DNA of 64,000 nt from positions 4,030,001 through 4,094,000 of the forward strand of contig AP018280.1 in the NCBI GenBank assembly GCA_004296455.1, read 5' to 3'. A program made the position numbers and the translations under genes. Origin of the DNA: Calothrix sp. NIES-4101 (lineage in GTDB: Bacteria > Cyanobacteriota > Cyanobacteriia > Cyanobacteriales > Nostocaceae). Shown piece by piece: positions 8,386-16,842 of this stretch (position 1 is its first letter; every line of letters begins with the position of its first letter). Under the pieces are notes generated by a model. That model was not told the origin of the DNA. It saw only the letters and a program-made list of their open reading frames with translations, and made no database searches.

Positions 8386-11300
8386 ATGAAAAAGTTGGTT
8401 ATTTTAAAATTTGATGGTAATTTTACGTCAGGGTTTCAAGTCAATTTAGAAATAGCTAATGAAGGAGAACGCGCTTATCGAACTACCACAGCTAATATCC
8501 CGGTAAATATTACGATTCCGCAATTATTAAATAAATGGCATGATATTTATTGTAGTCGATATGGGCAATATCGAGTTAAATCTGGGGGTAGTCGTCAGTT
8601 TAATATTGAGTCTTTAAATCAAGAATGCACGCAGGGAGCGATTAATTTACTTGATGAGTTAAATCAATGGTTAAATGCTTCAAGTTTTACTGTTATTGCT
8701 AATTACTTAAAAGAATTAGATTCTCAAGATGAAATTAGAGTCATAATTACGACGGATTGTCATAAGTTACGTCAGTTGCCTTGGCATTTGTGGAATATTT
8801 TGGCAGATTTCTCATTTCTAGAAGTGGCTTTGAGTTCGCCGAATGCGGAACGGAGAGAGCGGGTTTATCGAGAGAGAATTCGGATTTTGATTATTTTGGG
8901 GGATAGCTCAAATATTAATGTTGAAGCTGATAAAAAGCTGTTACAGAATTTTTGTGGTGATGATGCGGAAATTGTTTTATTACAACAACCATCACGGGAG
9001 AAATTAAATAATTATCTGCAAGATGAGATTGGTTGGGATATGTTGTTTTTCTCTGGGCATTCTCAAACGGAGGAAAGCCAGGGGAGGATTTATATAAATC
9101 ATCATGATAGTTTGACGATGGGGGAATTGCGGGATGCTTTGCAAGTAGCGATTCAAAGACGCTTGCAAATTGCATTTTTTAATTCTTGCGATGGTTTGGG
9201 GATTGCTTATGAGTTGGAACAATTGCATATTCCCCAAGTAATTGTGATGCGGGAACCTGTACCAGATATAGTTGCACAGGAGTTTTTGAAGTATTTTCTG
9301 CAAGAGTTTACTGGTGGAAAGTCTCTATATATTTCGGTGAGAAATGCGCGGGTTGAATTACAACAACTAGAGTCAGAATTTCCCTGTGCTAGTTGGCTTC
9401 CAGTAATTATTCAAAATCAGACAGAGACACCACCAACTTGGCAAAGTTTGGGGATAATTTCTTTTTGTCCCTATCAAGGTTTGAGTGCGTTTAAAGAAGA
9501 AAATGCCGAGTATTTTTTTGGGAGAAATAAAGCAACGGCGAGTTTAGTTACTGCTGTTAATAATAGACCTTTGGTGGCTGTAATTGGTGCTTCGGGTAGT
9601 GGGAAATCTTCGCTGGTGTTTGCTGGGTTAATTCCCCAGTTGCGTCAGGATACTATTAATAATTGGTTGATTTTATCGTTTCGTCCGGGTAAAAATCCCT
9701 TTGCTGCTTTGGCTGTAGCGTTGGTTTCGGCGTTAAATTTACCAGACAATGAGCGACGTTTAGCTGAGTTGGAATTGGATGTCAATTTACAGCGCGATTC
9801 GACAAGTTTAGAAAGGTTTATTACCTCACCCCTAACCCGTCTCCTGGAAGGAGAGGAGAAGCGGATTTTGTTGATTGCTGACCAATTTGAGGAAATTTAT
9901 ACCCTGTGTACGGATGCAGAGGAACGCAAAATTTTCTTGGATGGTTTGCTACAAGCGGTTAATAATGCAGCATTTTTTACCTTATTACTCACCTTACGGG
10001 CGGATTTTTTATCTAGGGCGTTGGATGATTATGAGCCTTTTGGGCGGGCGTTACAACAGTATGAACTAGAACCTGTGGTGCGGATGAATCGGAAGGAATT
10101 GGAAGCAGCGATTACACTCCCAGCGAGACAATTGGGTTTTGAGTTTGAGGAAGGTTTGTGTAATACGATAATTGATGATATCGAAGATGGGGATGGGCGT
10201 TTGCCGTTGTTGGAATTTACCCTGACTCAGTTGTGGAAGCAGCAATATGCGGGAAGGTTGACTCATCAAGCATATAAGAAAATTGGCGGGGTGGAGCAAG
10301 CACTGGCGAATTATGCAGATATGGTTTATGCAGACTTGAGGGAGGGGGAACGGGAAACAACGCAACGGGTGTTTATTCAGTTGGTGCAACCGGGGGAAGG
10401 TACGGAAGATACCCGCAGGTTGGCGACGCGGGAGGAAGTGGGGGGAGAGAATTGGGATTTGGTGACGCGCTTGGCTGACAAGCGGTTGGTGGTGACGAAT
10501 CGGGATGAGTTGAGTCATGAGGAAACGGTGGAAGTCGTCCACGAGGCTTTGATTCGCCATTGGGGACGGTTGCGGGGATGGATGCAGGAGAACCGCAAGT
10601 TTCGCATTTGGCAACAGGGGTTGATGGTTGCGTTGCAGCAATGGGTGGATAGTGGTAAGGATGAGGGGGCTTTGTTGCGGGGTGCGACTTTGGCTGTCGC
10701 GGAGGATTGGTTGCAGCAACGGGGTGGGGAGGTGAGTAAACCGCAGCGATGGTTTATTGAGAAGAGTGTGGAGTTGCGGGAGAAGGAGCGGAAGCAGAAA
10801 CAGAGGTTGCGGAGGAGTGTGATTGCTGGGTTGCTTTGTAGTTTGGTGGTGATTTCGGGGTTTGCGGGGTTTAGTGATTTTAGTAGAACCGATGCTGTAA
10901 TTGGTAGATTGAGTAGCAGTGCGGAAAAATATTTTGAAATTAATGACCAGGAAGCAGCATTAACAGAAGCTATTAAAGCTGGAAAAATTCTCAAAGGAAG
11001 CATTTGGAAACCTTGGATAGGAGGGGAAACCCAGATGCAAGCTATATCTACATTGCGGGAGGTGGTAGACGAGTTTCAAGTTAAAACCTTCAAAGGGCAT
11101 ATAGACTGGGTTAATAGCGTCAGCTTTAGCCCCGATGGCAAAACCCTTGCTTCCGCATCAACTGACAATACGGTGAAACTGTGGGATATCAACAGTGGTC
11201 GGGAAATTCAAACCTTCAAAGGGCATACAAAAGATGTTAGTAGCGTCAGCTTTAGCCCCGATGGCAAAACCCTTGCTTCCGCATCAACTGACAAGACGGT

Positions 11301-12822
11301 GAAACTGTGGGATATCAACAGTGGTCGGGAAATTCAAACCTTCAAAGGGCATATAGACTGGGTTAATAGCGTCAGCTTTAGCCCCGATGGCAAAACCCTT
11401 GCTTCCGCATCACAGGACAATACGGTGAAACTGTGGGATGTTAACAGTGGTCAGGAAATTAAAACCTTCAAAGGGCATACAGAGTGGGTTAATAGCGTCA
11501 GCTTTAGCCCCGATGGCAAAACCCTTGCTTCCGCATCAACTGACAATACGGTGAAACTGTGGGATGTCAACAGTGGTCGGGAAATTCAAACCTTCAAAGG
11601 GCATACAAGCTATGTTACTAGCGTCAGCTTTAGCCCCGATGGCAAAACCCTTGCTTCCGCATCAACTGACAATACGGTGAAACTGTGGGATATCAACAGT
11701 GGTCGGGAAATTCAAACCTTCAAAGGGCATACAGGCAATGTTACTAGCGTCAGCTTTAGCCCCGATGGCAAAACCCTTGCTTCCGCATCAGAGGACAAAA
11801 CGGTGAAACTGTGGGATGTCAACAGTGGTCGGGAAATTCAAACCTTCAAAGGGCATATAGACTGGGTTAATAGCGTCAGCTTTAGCCCCGATGGCAAAAC
11901 CCTTGCTTCCGCATCATTTGACAGTACGGTGAAACTGTGGGATGTCAACAGTGGTCGGGAAATTCAAACCTTCAAAGGGCATACAGGCAATGTTACTAGC
12001 GTCAGCTTTAGCCCCAATGGCAAAACCCTTGCTTCCGCATCAACTGACAATACGGTGAAACTGTGGGATGTCAACAGTGGTCGGGAAATTCAAACCTTCA
12101 AAGGGCATACAGGCAATGTTACTAGCGTCAGCTTTAGCCCCGATGGCAAAACCCTTGCTTCCGCATCAGAGGACAAAACGGTGAAACTGTGGGATGTCAA
12201 CAGTGGTCGGGAAATTCAAACCTTCAAAGGGCATATAGACTGGGTTAATAGCGTCAGCTTTAGCCCCGATGGCAAAACCCTTGCTTCCGCATCAACTGAC
12301 AATACGGTGAAACTGTGGGATATCAACAGTGGTCGGGAAATTCAAACCTTCAAAGGGCATACAGGCAATGTTACTAGCGTCAGCTTTAGCCCCGATGGCA
12401 AAACCCTTGCTTCCGCATCAGAGGACAAAACGGTGAAACTGTGGGATGTCAACAGTGGTCGGGAAATTCAAACCTTCAAAGGGCATACAAGCTATGTTAC
12501 TAGCGTCAGCTTTAGCCCCGATGGCAAAACCCTTGCTTCCGCATCATTTGACAGTACGGTGAAACTGTGGGGCATCAACAGTGATCGGGAAATTCAAACC
12601 TTCAAAGGGCATACAGAGTGGGTTAATAGCGTCAGCTTTAGCCCCGATGGCAAAACCCTTGCTTCCGCATCAACTGACAATACGGTGAAACTGTGGAATC
12701 TCGATTTAGATGATTTGTTGGTAAAAGGATGCGGGTTAATACGAGGCTACCTGCAAAATAATCCCGATGGCGCAGAAGATAGACATTTGTGTGACAACAT
12801 CAAAACAATTCGCAAGTCGTAA
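8386..12822 (+). CDS. CHAT protease-nSTAND1 NTPase-WD40 protein with 13 near-identical repeats
   Basis: A 1478-residue protein. The N-terminal beta-rich region (MKKLVILKFDGNFTSGFQV) matches that of the CHAT-CHASE2 protein at 17818 and fixes the start at 8386. CHAT domain: H225 (FSGHS) and C268 (FNSCDG), both catalytic residues present. nSTAND1: Walker A at 401-409 (GASGSGKSS) and Walker B ending at D499. A hydrophobic helix lies near 830 (VIAGLLCSLVVISGFAGF). WD repeats of exactly 42 residues begin at 901 and number 13; they differ mainly at GH(I/T)xxx and at the residues after LASAS. Inference: ligand binding to the propeller triggers the STAND switch and releases the caspase-like protease, as in other CHAT-STAND effectors. 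It is the third gene of the sigma-like/DUF1822 module. Confidence 0.93.
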   Translation: MKKLVILKFDGNFTSGFQVNLEIANEGERAYRTTTANIPVNITIPQLLNKWHDIYCSRYGQYRVKSGGSRQFNIESLNQECTQGAINLLDELNQWLNASSFTVIANYLKELDSQDEIRVIITTDCHKLRQLPWHLWNILADFSFLEVALSSPNAERRERVYRERIRILIILGDSSNINVEADKKLLQNFCGDDAEIVLLQQPSREKLNNYLQDEIGWDMLFFSGHSQTEESQGRIYINHHDSLTMGELRDALQVAIQRRLQIAFFNSCDGLGIAYELEQLHIPQVIVMREPVPDIVAQEFLKYFLQEFTGGKSLYISVRNARVELQQLESEFPCASWLPVIIQNQTETPPTWQSLGIISFCPYQGLSAFKEENAEYFFGRNKATASLVTAVNNRPLVAVIGASGSGKSSLVFAGLIPQLRQDTINNWLILSFRPGKNPFAALAVALVSALNLPDNERRLAELELDVNLQRDSTSLERFITSPLTRLLEGEEKRILLIADQFEEIYTLCTDAEERKIFLDGLLQAVNNAAFFTLLLTLRADFLSRALDDYEPFGRALQQYELEPVVRMNRKELEAAITLPARQLGFEFEEGLCNTIIDDIEDGDGRLPLLEFTLTQLWKQQYAGRLTHQAYKKIGGVEQALANYADMVYADLREGERETTQRVFIQLVQPGEGTEDTRRLATREEVGGENWDLVTRLADKRLVVTNRDELSHEETVEVVHEALIRHWGRLRGWMQENRKFRIWQQGLMVALQQWVDSGKDEGALLRGATLAVAEDWLQQRGGEVSKPQRWFIEKSVELREKERKQKQRLRRSVIAGLLCSLVVISGFAGFSDFSRTDAVIGRLSSSAEKYFEINDQEAALTEAIKAGKILKGSIWKPWIGGETQMQAISTLREVVDEFQVKTFKGHIDWVNSVSFSPDGKTLASASTDNTVKLWDINSGREIQTFKGHTKDVSSVSFSPDGKTLASASTDKTVKLWDINSGREIQTFKGHIDWVNSVSFSPDGKTLASASQDNTVKLWDVNSGQEIKTFKGHTEWVNSVSFSPDGKTLASASTDNTVKLWDVNSGREIQTFKGHTSYVTSVSFSPDGKTLASASTDNTVKLWDINSGREIQTFKGHTGNVTSVSFSPDGKTLASASEDKTVKLWDVNSGREIQTFKGHIDWVNSVSFSPDGKTLASASFDSTVKLWDVNSGREIQTFKGHTGNVTSVSFSPNGKTLASASTDNTVKLWDVNSGREIQTFKGHTGNVTSVSFSPDGKTLASASEDKTVKLWDVNSGREIQTFKGHIDWVNSVSFSPDGKTLASASTDNTVKLWDINSGREIQTFKGHTGNVTSVSFSPDGKTLASASEDKTVKLWDVNSGREIQTFKGHTSYVTSVSFSPDGKTLASASFDSTVKLWGINSDREIQTFKGHTEWVNSVSFSPDGKTLASASTDNTVKLWNLDLDDLLVKGCGLIRGYLQNNPDGAEDRHLCDNIKTIRKS
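11086..12723 (+). repeat. 13 tandem 126-bp units encoding WD40 repeats
   Basis: Units start at 11086 and recur every 126 bp; the thirteenth starts at 12598. Most positions are identical at DNA level, synonymous sites included. Variation is confined to two short windows per unit: ATAGACTGG, ACAGGCAAT, ACAAGCTAT, ACAGAGTGG or ACAAAAGAT, and the codons after GCATCA. This is the signature of recent amplification and gene conversion. Confidence 0.95.
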
Positions 12823-12843
12823 TTCGCAATTCGCAATTTGAAA
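12809..12843 (+). repeat. STRR heptanucleotide repeat at stop codon, second copy
   Basis: Same five heptamers as at 3089-3123, again with the stop codon in unit 2. Identity between the two loci covers about 56 bp, including the last coding codons, and ends just after the repeat. Confidence 0.8.
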
Positions 12844-12890
12844 TACCTTTATGAGATGGGATTTTTCTCGATTATCTTTGACGGTTTGCT

Positions 12891-13137
12891 GCGATCGCTT
12901 TACGGTAGGGGGTAAATTCAAAGTGCGATCGCTTTTACAGTACGACTTGGTTGAGAAGTGCGATCGCTTTACGGTATGGGTTCAATTCAAAGTGCGATCG
13001 CTTTACGGTATGGGTTAAATTCAAAGTGCGATCGCTTGTATAGTAAGGCTGGATTTAGAAGTGCGATCGCTTTACGGTACGGGGTAAATTCAAAGTGCGA
13101 TCGCTTTTACAGTATGGTTTGGTTGAGAAGTGCGATG
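12891..13137. repeat. HIP1-anchored tandem array, seven units of 34/35 bp
   Basis: GCGATCGC starts at 12891, 12925, 12960, 12994, 13028, 13063 and 13097, with a degenerate copy (GCGATGCC) at 13132. Unit lengths are 34 or 35 bp. Most units read CTTTACGGTATGGG.TAAATTCAAAGT after the octamer; two carry a TTTTACAGTA...TTGGTTGAGAAGT variant and one a third form. The spacers resemble each other, so this is not a CRISPR array. Confidence 0.8.
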
Positions 13138-13190
13138 CCCATTCAACTAAAATAAATATAAGCCGACACACCACATCCTACGGAAAAAAC

Positions 13191-13454
13191 ATGAAACCAT
13201 CAAATTTACGTAGCAAACTTCTGACAGAAATCAATCTCATCCCTGAAGAAAAACTGGAAGAAATATATAATTTTATCCATCATTTCCGAGTCGGTGTAGA
13301 AGCATCTCAAAGCACACCCGAACAAATCATGGAGTTTGCAGGCTGTTGGGATAATATGCCAGATGAGACATTTTCCGACTTCAATGAAGAAATAACTACA
13401 CGTCGTCAACAGGCTTTTTTGGGAAGAAGAAGTGATGAAAGCAGCCTTAGTTGA
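13191..13454 (+). CDS. Putative antitoxin paired with PIN toxin
   Basis: An 87-residue protein, read from the ATG at 13191 rather than from starts inside the HIP1 array. The N-terminal helices (LRSKLLTEINLIPEEKLEEIYNFIHHF) resemble the short helical segment seen in DUF2281 and related VapB-like proteins. A linker follows, then an acidic and arginine-rich tail (FAGCWDNMPDETFSDFNEEITTRRQQAFLGRR), a tail often seen in antitoxins next to PIN genes. It overlaps the toxin gene by 20 bp. The role as antitoxin rests mainly on this context. No AbrB or RHH DNA-binding motif is obvious. Confidence 0.75.
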   Translation: MKPSNLRSKLLTEINLIPEEKLEEIYNFIHHFRVGVEASQSTPEQIMEFAGCWDNMPDETFSDFNEEITTRRQQAFLGRRSDESSLS

Positions 13455-13842
13455 TACGAATATTTTATCCTTGTTTTTCCGCAATCAACCCCTAGTCGTG
13501 GAAAACTTCAACGCATATATTCAAGAATATGGCAAAATCAACATCAGCATCATCACCTATTACGAAATAGTAAGTGGACTGAAGCACCGTGACGCACAAA
13601 AACAATTAACATCTTTTTTAGAATTTGCTTCATACAACGTAGTTTTACCCCTCACAATAGAATCAACAACAATTTCTGGCGAAATTTATGCCAGTTTAAG
13701 AAAAAAGGGAACACCAGTAGATGATATAGATATTCTCATCGCTGGTATCGCCATTACCAACGATTTGGTTCTTGCAACTAATAATTTGAGAGATTTCGAG
13801 AAAATCGAAGATTTAGAGATTGAAGACTGGAGTCAGACGTAA
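13435..13842 (+). CDS. vapC: PIN-domain ribonuclease toxin (VapC family), second locus
   Basis: A 135-residue PIN domain. Acidic residues: D7 (LVDTNI), E44 (YYEIVSG), D96/D97 and D99 (PVDDIDILIAG), with the final LATNNLRDFEKI stretch. A GTG one codon upstream also fits; the ATG at 13435 is preferred because it follows a purine-rich GGAAGAAGAAG. By family a Mg-dependent RNase. It belongs to a different PIN subgroup from the 3602 toxin (a DDIDILIA core as in FitB/VapC rather than DFADAFH), so the two systems are unlikely to be recent duplicates. Confidence 0.9.
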   Translation: MKAALVDTNILSLFFRNQPLVVENFNAYIQEYGKINISIITYYEIVSGLKHRDAQKQLTSFLEFASYNVVLPLTIESTTISGEIYASLRKKGTPVDDIDILIAGIAITNDLVLATNNLRDFEKIEDLEIEDWSQT

Positions 13843-13952
13843 AAGCGTTTAATTTTGCATTGCTCACAAAACTTGCGATCGCTGCAACTAATCATCTTGA
13901 AACGGTGCATTGCGCTAACACGACTACCCAACCGCAAAAAAATTTTACCAAC

Positions 13953-13980
13953 TGCGTAATTACATTGAAAGAAATTCGTA
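13953..13980 (+). promoter_or_regulatory. Bipartite promoter-like motif 2, site 2
   Basis: TGCGT-N19-CGTA, flanked by an upstream A/T-rich run (AAAAAAATTTTACCAAC). It lies about 108 nt before the RDD gene. The leader contains a perfect hairpin (CATCGCA-AAA-TGCGATG, 14012-14028) and then a short GCTCC...GGAG stem. Confidence 0.6.
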
Positions 13981-14088
13981 ATCTCTTGTGAAAGGGTTCA
14001 TAAGTAGAAGTCATCGCAAAATGCGATGGTCAAAGACCGCTCCGAAGGAGTATCGCTCTACCTTTTAGAGAAAAAGAGGATTTCTTAA

Positions 14089-14541
14089 ATGCAAAGTAAT
14101 TACATCCCTGCGGGTTTATTGAAGCGATATTTTGCCCACTTATTTGACATCATAATTCTATCTATAATTACTATTGTCATAGGAGGGATTCTCGTTGTAA
14201 TTTATAGTTTATTTCTCGAAACGGATAATATTCCTGACAAGGTTCTTGAATATCTCGCATATGGGTTGTTATTTGTAATTTCTTGGCTTTACTATACGCT
14301 GATGGAAATTTCCCCCAGACAGGCAACTATTGGCAAACAAGCAATGGGGATTTTTGTTACAGACTTAAATGGCGATCGACTCTCGTTTAAAAGAGCAAGT
14401 GTGAGAAATTGTTGCAAATTTATCCTAATTTTTATTTGGAACATTAGCTCGGTCACAATGTTTTTCACAGAAAAAAAGCAATCTCTCCATGACATAATGT
14501 CTAGAACTTTGGTTGTACAAAAAGTTAAAAATGAGAATTGA
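14089..14541 (+). CDS. RDD-family membrane protein
   Basis: A 150-residue protein with three to four hydrophobic segments (residues ~18-42, ~55-72 and ~105-122). It shows the RDD signature: an early R and D pair (LKRYFAHLFDIIIL) and the second half ATIGKQAMGIFVTDLNGDRLSFKRASVRN. By family these small inner-membrane proteins have been linked to ion exchange and stress, but most are uncharacterised. Its own upstream region carries motif 2, shared with the next two genes and with the sigma-like gene at 6549, so a common envelope regulon is inferred. Confidence 0.85.
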   Translation: MQSNYIPAGLLKRYFAHLFDIIILSIITIVIGGILVVIYSLFLETDNIPDKVLEYLAYGLLFVISWLYYTLMEISPRQATIGKQAMGIFVTDLNGDRLSFKRASVRNCCKFILIFIWNISSVTMFFTEKKQSLHDIMSRTLVVQKVKNEN

Positions 14542-14928
14542 AGAATATTATCTGTTCGCAGTAATTTCGTAACCATGCAGATATATCAGAATAGTAGCGG
14601 CAGATTTTATCGGTGCGGTGCGAATCTTATGGGATGTAAGTGGTTCGCATGATATCAAAGAATCTGCTGTTTTTATCTGTTGGTACTGGTATGTAAAGCT
14701 TGCGCGATGCAAGTCGTTCGGAACATCGATTCATTTATTCACAATTTTTATTGTAGCCGTTACACATCCTAAAAAACATCATATTATTCTTCGATAAAAT
14801 CAAAACGAATATTTTTCAAACTGCGTAATAACACATAAATAAATTCGTATCTTCCTATGAAGGGTTTCAGACAATATAACTGACCTAAAAAATAATACCT
14901 TGACATTATTCATAGGAGATACGTAATC
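14542..14928. other. Intergenic region, mostly featureless
   Basis: Holds the motif-2 site at 14822-14849 near its right end. The left 280 bp shows no credible ORF and only weak GGTGCGGTGCGAATC-type repeats. Confidence 0.5.
14822..14849 (+). promoter_or_regulatory. Bipartite promoter-like motif 2, site 3
   Basis: TGCGT-N19-CGTA, preceded by AATATTTTTCAAAC, a context almost the same as at site 1. The bases after the CGTA box (TCTTCCTATGAAGGG) also resemble those after site 2 (ATCTCTTGTGAAAGGG). It lies about 80 nt before the secreted-protein gene. Confidence 0.65.
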
Positions 14929-15492
14929 ATGAAAATATGGAAATTTGCGCTTACAATCCTAGTATTCGGAACTTCAGTTTACTTACCCAAAGCACAAGCC
15001 ATTAGCATATCCAAAAACCAGACTAGCCAATCCGAGTCACCAGTAATTTTAGCGCAAGCAAATACAAGTTATGGTTGGAAAAGTATCTCTTCTAGTAACT
15101 GGAATTTTTCTGGTATTTTGCCCACAGAATCAGGAATTACCACAACCCAATACAGCGATGAATATGTGTCACTGGAGGGAAAAATTTCACAAGGCAATGA
15201 CAGTACCTATGCAATCATTTCTGGAAAGTATTTGATAGATATTAGTCAAGTTGATCCCAAAGAATTATTAAATCTATTTGGAGGTGAGTTTCAAGATAAA
15301 TTCAGAAAACTACATCAAAGCCGTAATATTTTTCTCGGTCGATATCCTGGCAAAGAATATACATATAAAGAAGGTAAAAGAATCACCAAACTCAGAATAT
15401 TCATAGCTGATCAGCGTATATATATGCTCTTGGTCGAAAGTCCTTCGGTTGGTGATGCTAGTAAATTCTTTAATGCTTTTAAAATTCTGTAG
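14929..15492 (+). CDS. Exported protein, FFxAFK-tail family
   Basis: A 187-residue protein with a clear signal peptide: positive MKIWK, a hydrophobic core, and a probable cut after AQA near residue 24. The mature part has a repeated strand pattern and the segment IFLGRYPGKEYTYKEGKRITKLRIFIADQRIYMLLVESP...SKFFNAFKIL. That segment (G.PG.E..., R.Y.L....FF.SF) is a common ending in bacterial periplasmic proteins of unknown function. A GGAG ribosome site lies just upstream. It is followed by a strong terminator at 15518. Motif 2 lies upstream. Function not recognised. Confidence 0.75.
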   Translation: MKIWKFALTILVFGTSVYLPKAQAISISKNQTSQSESPVILAQANTSYGWKSISSSNWNFSGILPTESGITTTQYSDEYVSLEGKISQGNDSTYAIISGKYLIDISQVDPKELLNLFGGEFQDKFRKLHQSRNIFLGRYPGKEYTYKEGKRITKLRIFIADQRIYMLLVESPSVGDASKFFNAFKIL

Positions 15493-15517
15493 ATTCAGTT
15501 TTTATATTTTAAGTAGT

Positions 15518-15540
15518 GCGGGCATCTTGCCCGCTTTTTT
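15518..15540 (+). terminator. Rho-independent terminator
   Basis: GCGGGC-ATCTT-GCCCGC followed by six T. It lies 25 bp after the stop of the exported-protein gene. Confidence 0.85.
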
Positions 15541-15561
15541 ATGAATAAAAATAGTATAAAA

Positions 15562-15589
15562 TGCGTAAAAATACTATTGTTATCTCGTA
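15562..15589 (+). promoter_or_regulatory. Bipartite promoter-like motif 2, site 4
   Basis: TGCGT-N19-CGTA between the terminator at 15518 and the M48 gene, about 40 nt before its start. The position right after a terminator supports a genuine promoter. Confidence 0.65.
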
Positions 15590-15629
15590 GATATTATCAA
15601 GAATACTCAACAATCAAATAGCAACAATT

Positions 15630-16529
15630 ATGATGATGAAAATTCCACATATTCACAAAATCATCTCCACCACACTAGGATTAAGCACTATACTAATAGT
15701 TTTTAATATTCCGGCGATTGCGGAAACAACTGCTCCATTATCCAATTTATCAACTATCAATTCGTCGGCATCAAATCTACAAGTAAAAACGAGAAAAACT
15801 AACTTACAGTGGGTTTCTAGTGTTGCCGAAAAAGTTATTCGTGCAAATGGACTCGATGACCATCCTTGGCGGATTCAAATCAGCGATGAATATGACATCA
15901 ACGCCTATGCCAGTGAACTAAACAAAATAGTCATTTATAAAGGCTTACTCGACCAAATACATGGTGATGATGCTGCTTTAGCTTTTATCATTGGTCATGA
16001 ATTAGCCCACCATACTCAACGTCATTCCGCACAACAAGAAGAAATAGAAACACATCTTAAAAAACGATTACAGAAAGAAGCAGAAACCGAATTTACACAC
16101 TGGCTTGTTGCAGAAAAAACAAAATCTGTTAAACCTATTCCCGTTATTACAAAAGAAATAGTTAAACAAAGAATTGCTATTCAGAAAAAACAGGAATTAG
16201 ACAAAGCACTACAATCATTAAGCCGTCAACATGAATTAGAAGCTGATGAAATTGGTTACACCTATATGGCGAAATCTGGCTATGACATTAACGGAGGTTT
16301 CCGAATTTTTAACTTGCTTTCTCGTTTACCTTCTGACTATACAGAAAATAGTACCCATCCACCCACACAACAACGTATTAATGCATTAAAACAAGTCGTA
16401 ATCAAACACCCTTGGTTGAATTTATGGATAGATGGGAACCAACGATTAACAAATAACTCTCAACCTCTTAAATTTACTTTATCTGAAGATGGGATTTCTC
16501 TACGAATCAATTCTCGATTCGTGCAGTGA
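15630..16529 (+). CDS. M48-family zinc metalloprotease, exported
   Basis: A 299-residue protein with an N-terminal signal segment (residues ~5-33, ending IPAIAET). The zinc site is HELAH at residues 123-127 (IIGHELAHHTQRHS), and the third ligand is in HELEADEIGYTYMAKSGYD. A short helical insertion of about 60 residues separates the two. The end SDYTENSTHPPTQQRINAL matches the usual M48 HP..RI.AL motif. Family role: periplasmic or membrane-associated endopeptidase for protein quality control (BepA-like), or TPR-less variants. All metal ligands are present. It is probably under the same motif-2 control as the preceding two envelope genes. Confidence 0.9.
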   Translation: MMMKIPHIHKIISTTLGLSTILIVFNIPAIAETTAPLSNLSTINSSASNLQVKTRKTNLQWVSSVAEKVIRANGLDDHPWRIQISDEYDINAYASELNKIVIYKGLLDQIHGDDAALAFIIGHELAHHTQRHSAQQEEIETHLKKRLQKEAETEFTHWLVAEKTKSVKPIPVITKEIVKQRIAIQKKQELDKALQSLSRQHELEADEIGYTYMAKSGYDINGGFRIFNLLSRLPSDYTENSTHPPTQQRINALKQVVIKHPWLNLWIDGNQRLTNNSQPLKFTLSEDGISLRINSRFVQ

Positions 16530-16842
16530 TAAATAAACTCAAAGTGCTTGCAAAATTTACCATTAATAACCACAAATACTAATACCCCTATCTAGGGGTA
16601 CGATTTGTCATAGCTATTTGTGGAGTCATAATCTAATTGTAATCTAGTCACTTGACCTGTCGCCCATTGTTTGCGATCGCAGTTACTTTTAATTGCAACT
16701 TGTTCACCAAAAATATATTTGGGAGCACAAATGCTGAATAATGATACAAAAATTTAGATGCTGAGTCAGATTAAGCCTAAAAAGCCTAAAATTACTCAAC
16801 CAAACAATGGATTATTTCGATAAAATTGCTACTTATCTGATG
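16530..16842. other. Convergent intergenic region with a perfect inverted repeat
   Basis: TACCCCTATCTAGGGGTA (16583-16600) is an 8-bp stem with a 2-nt loop and no following T run. It may be a bidirectional terminator element or an operator. One HIP1 octamer is also present. No gene is seen. Confidence 0.5.

Noticed and set aside
12891-13137. Possible CRISPR array because of regular short repeats
   Set aside because: The segments between the GCGATCGC octamers are similar to each other rather than unique, the repeat part is only about 10 bp, and no cas gene is present.
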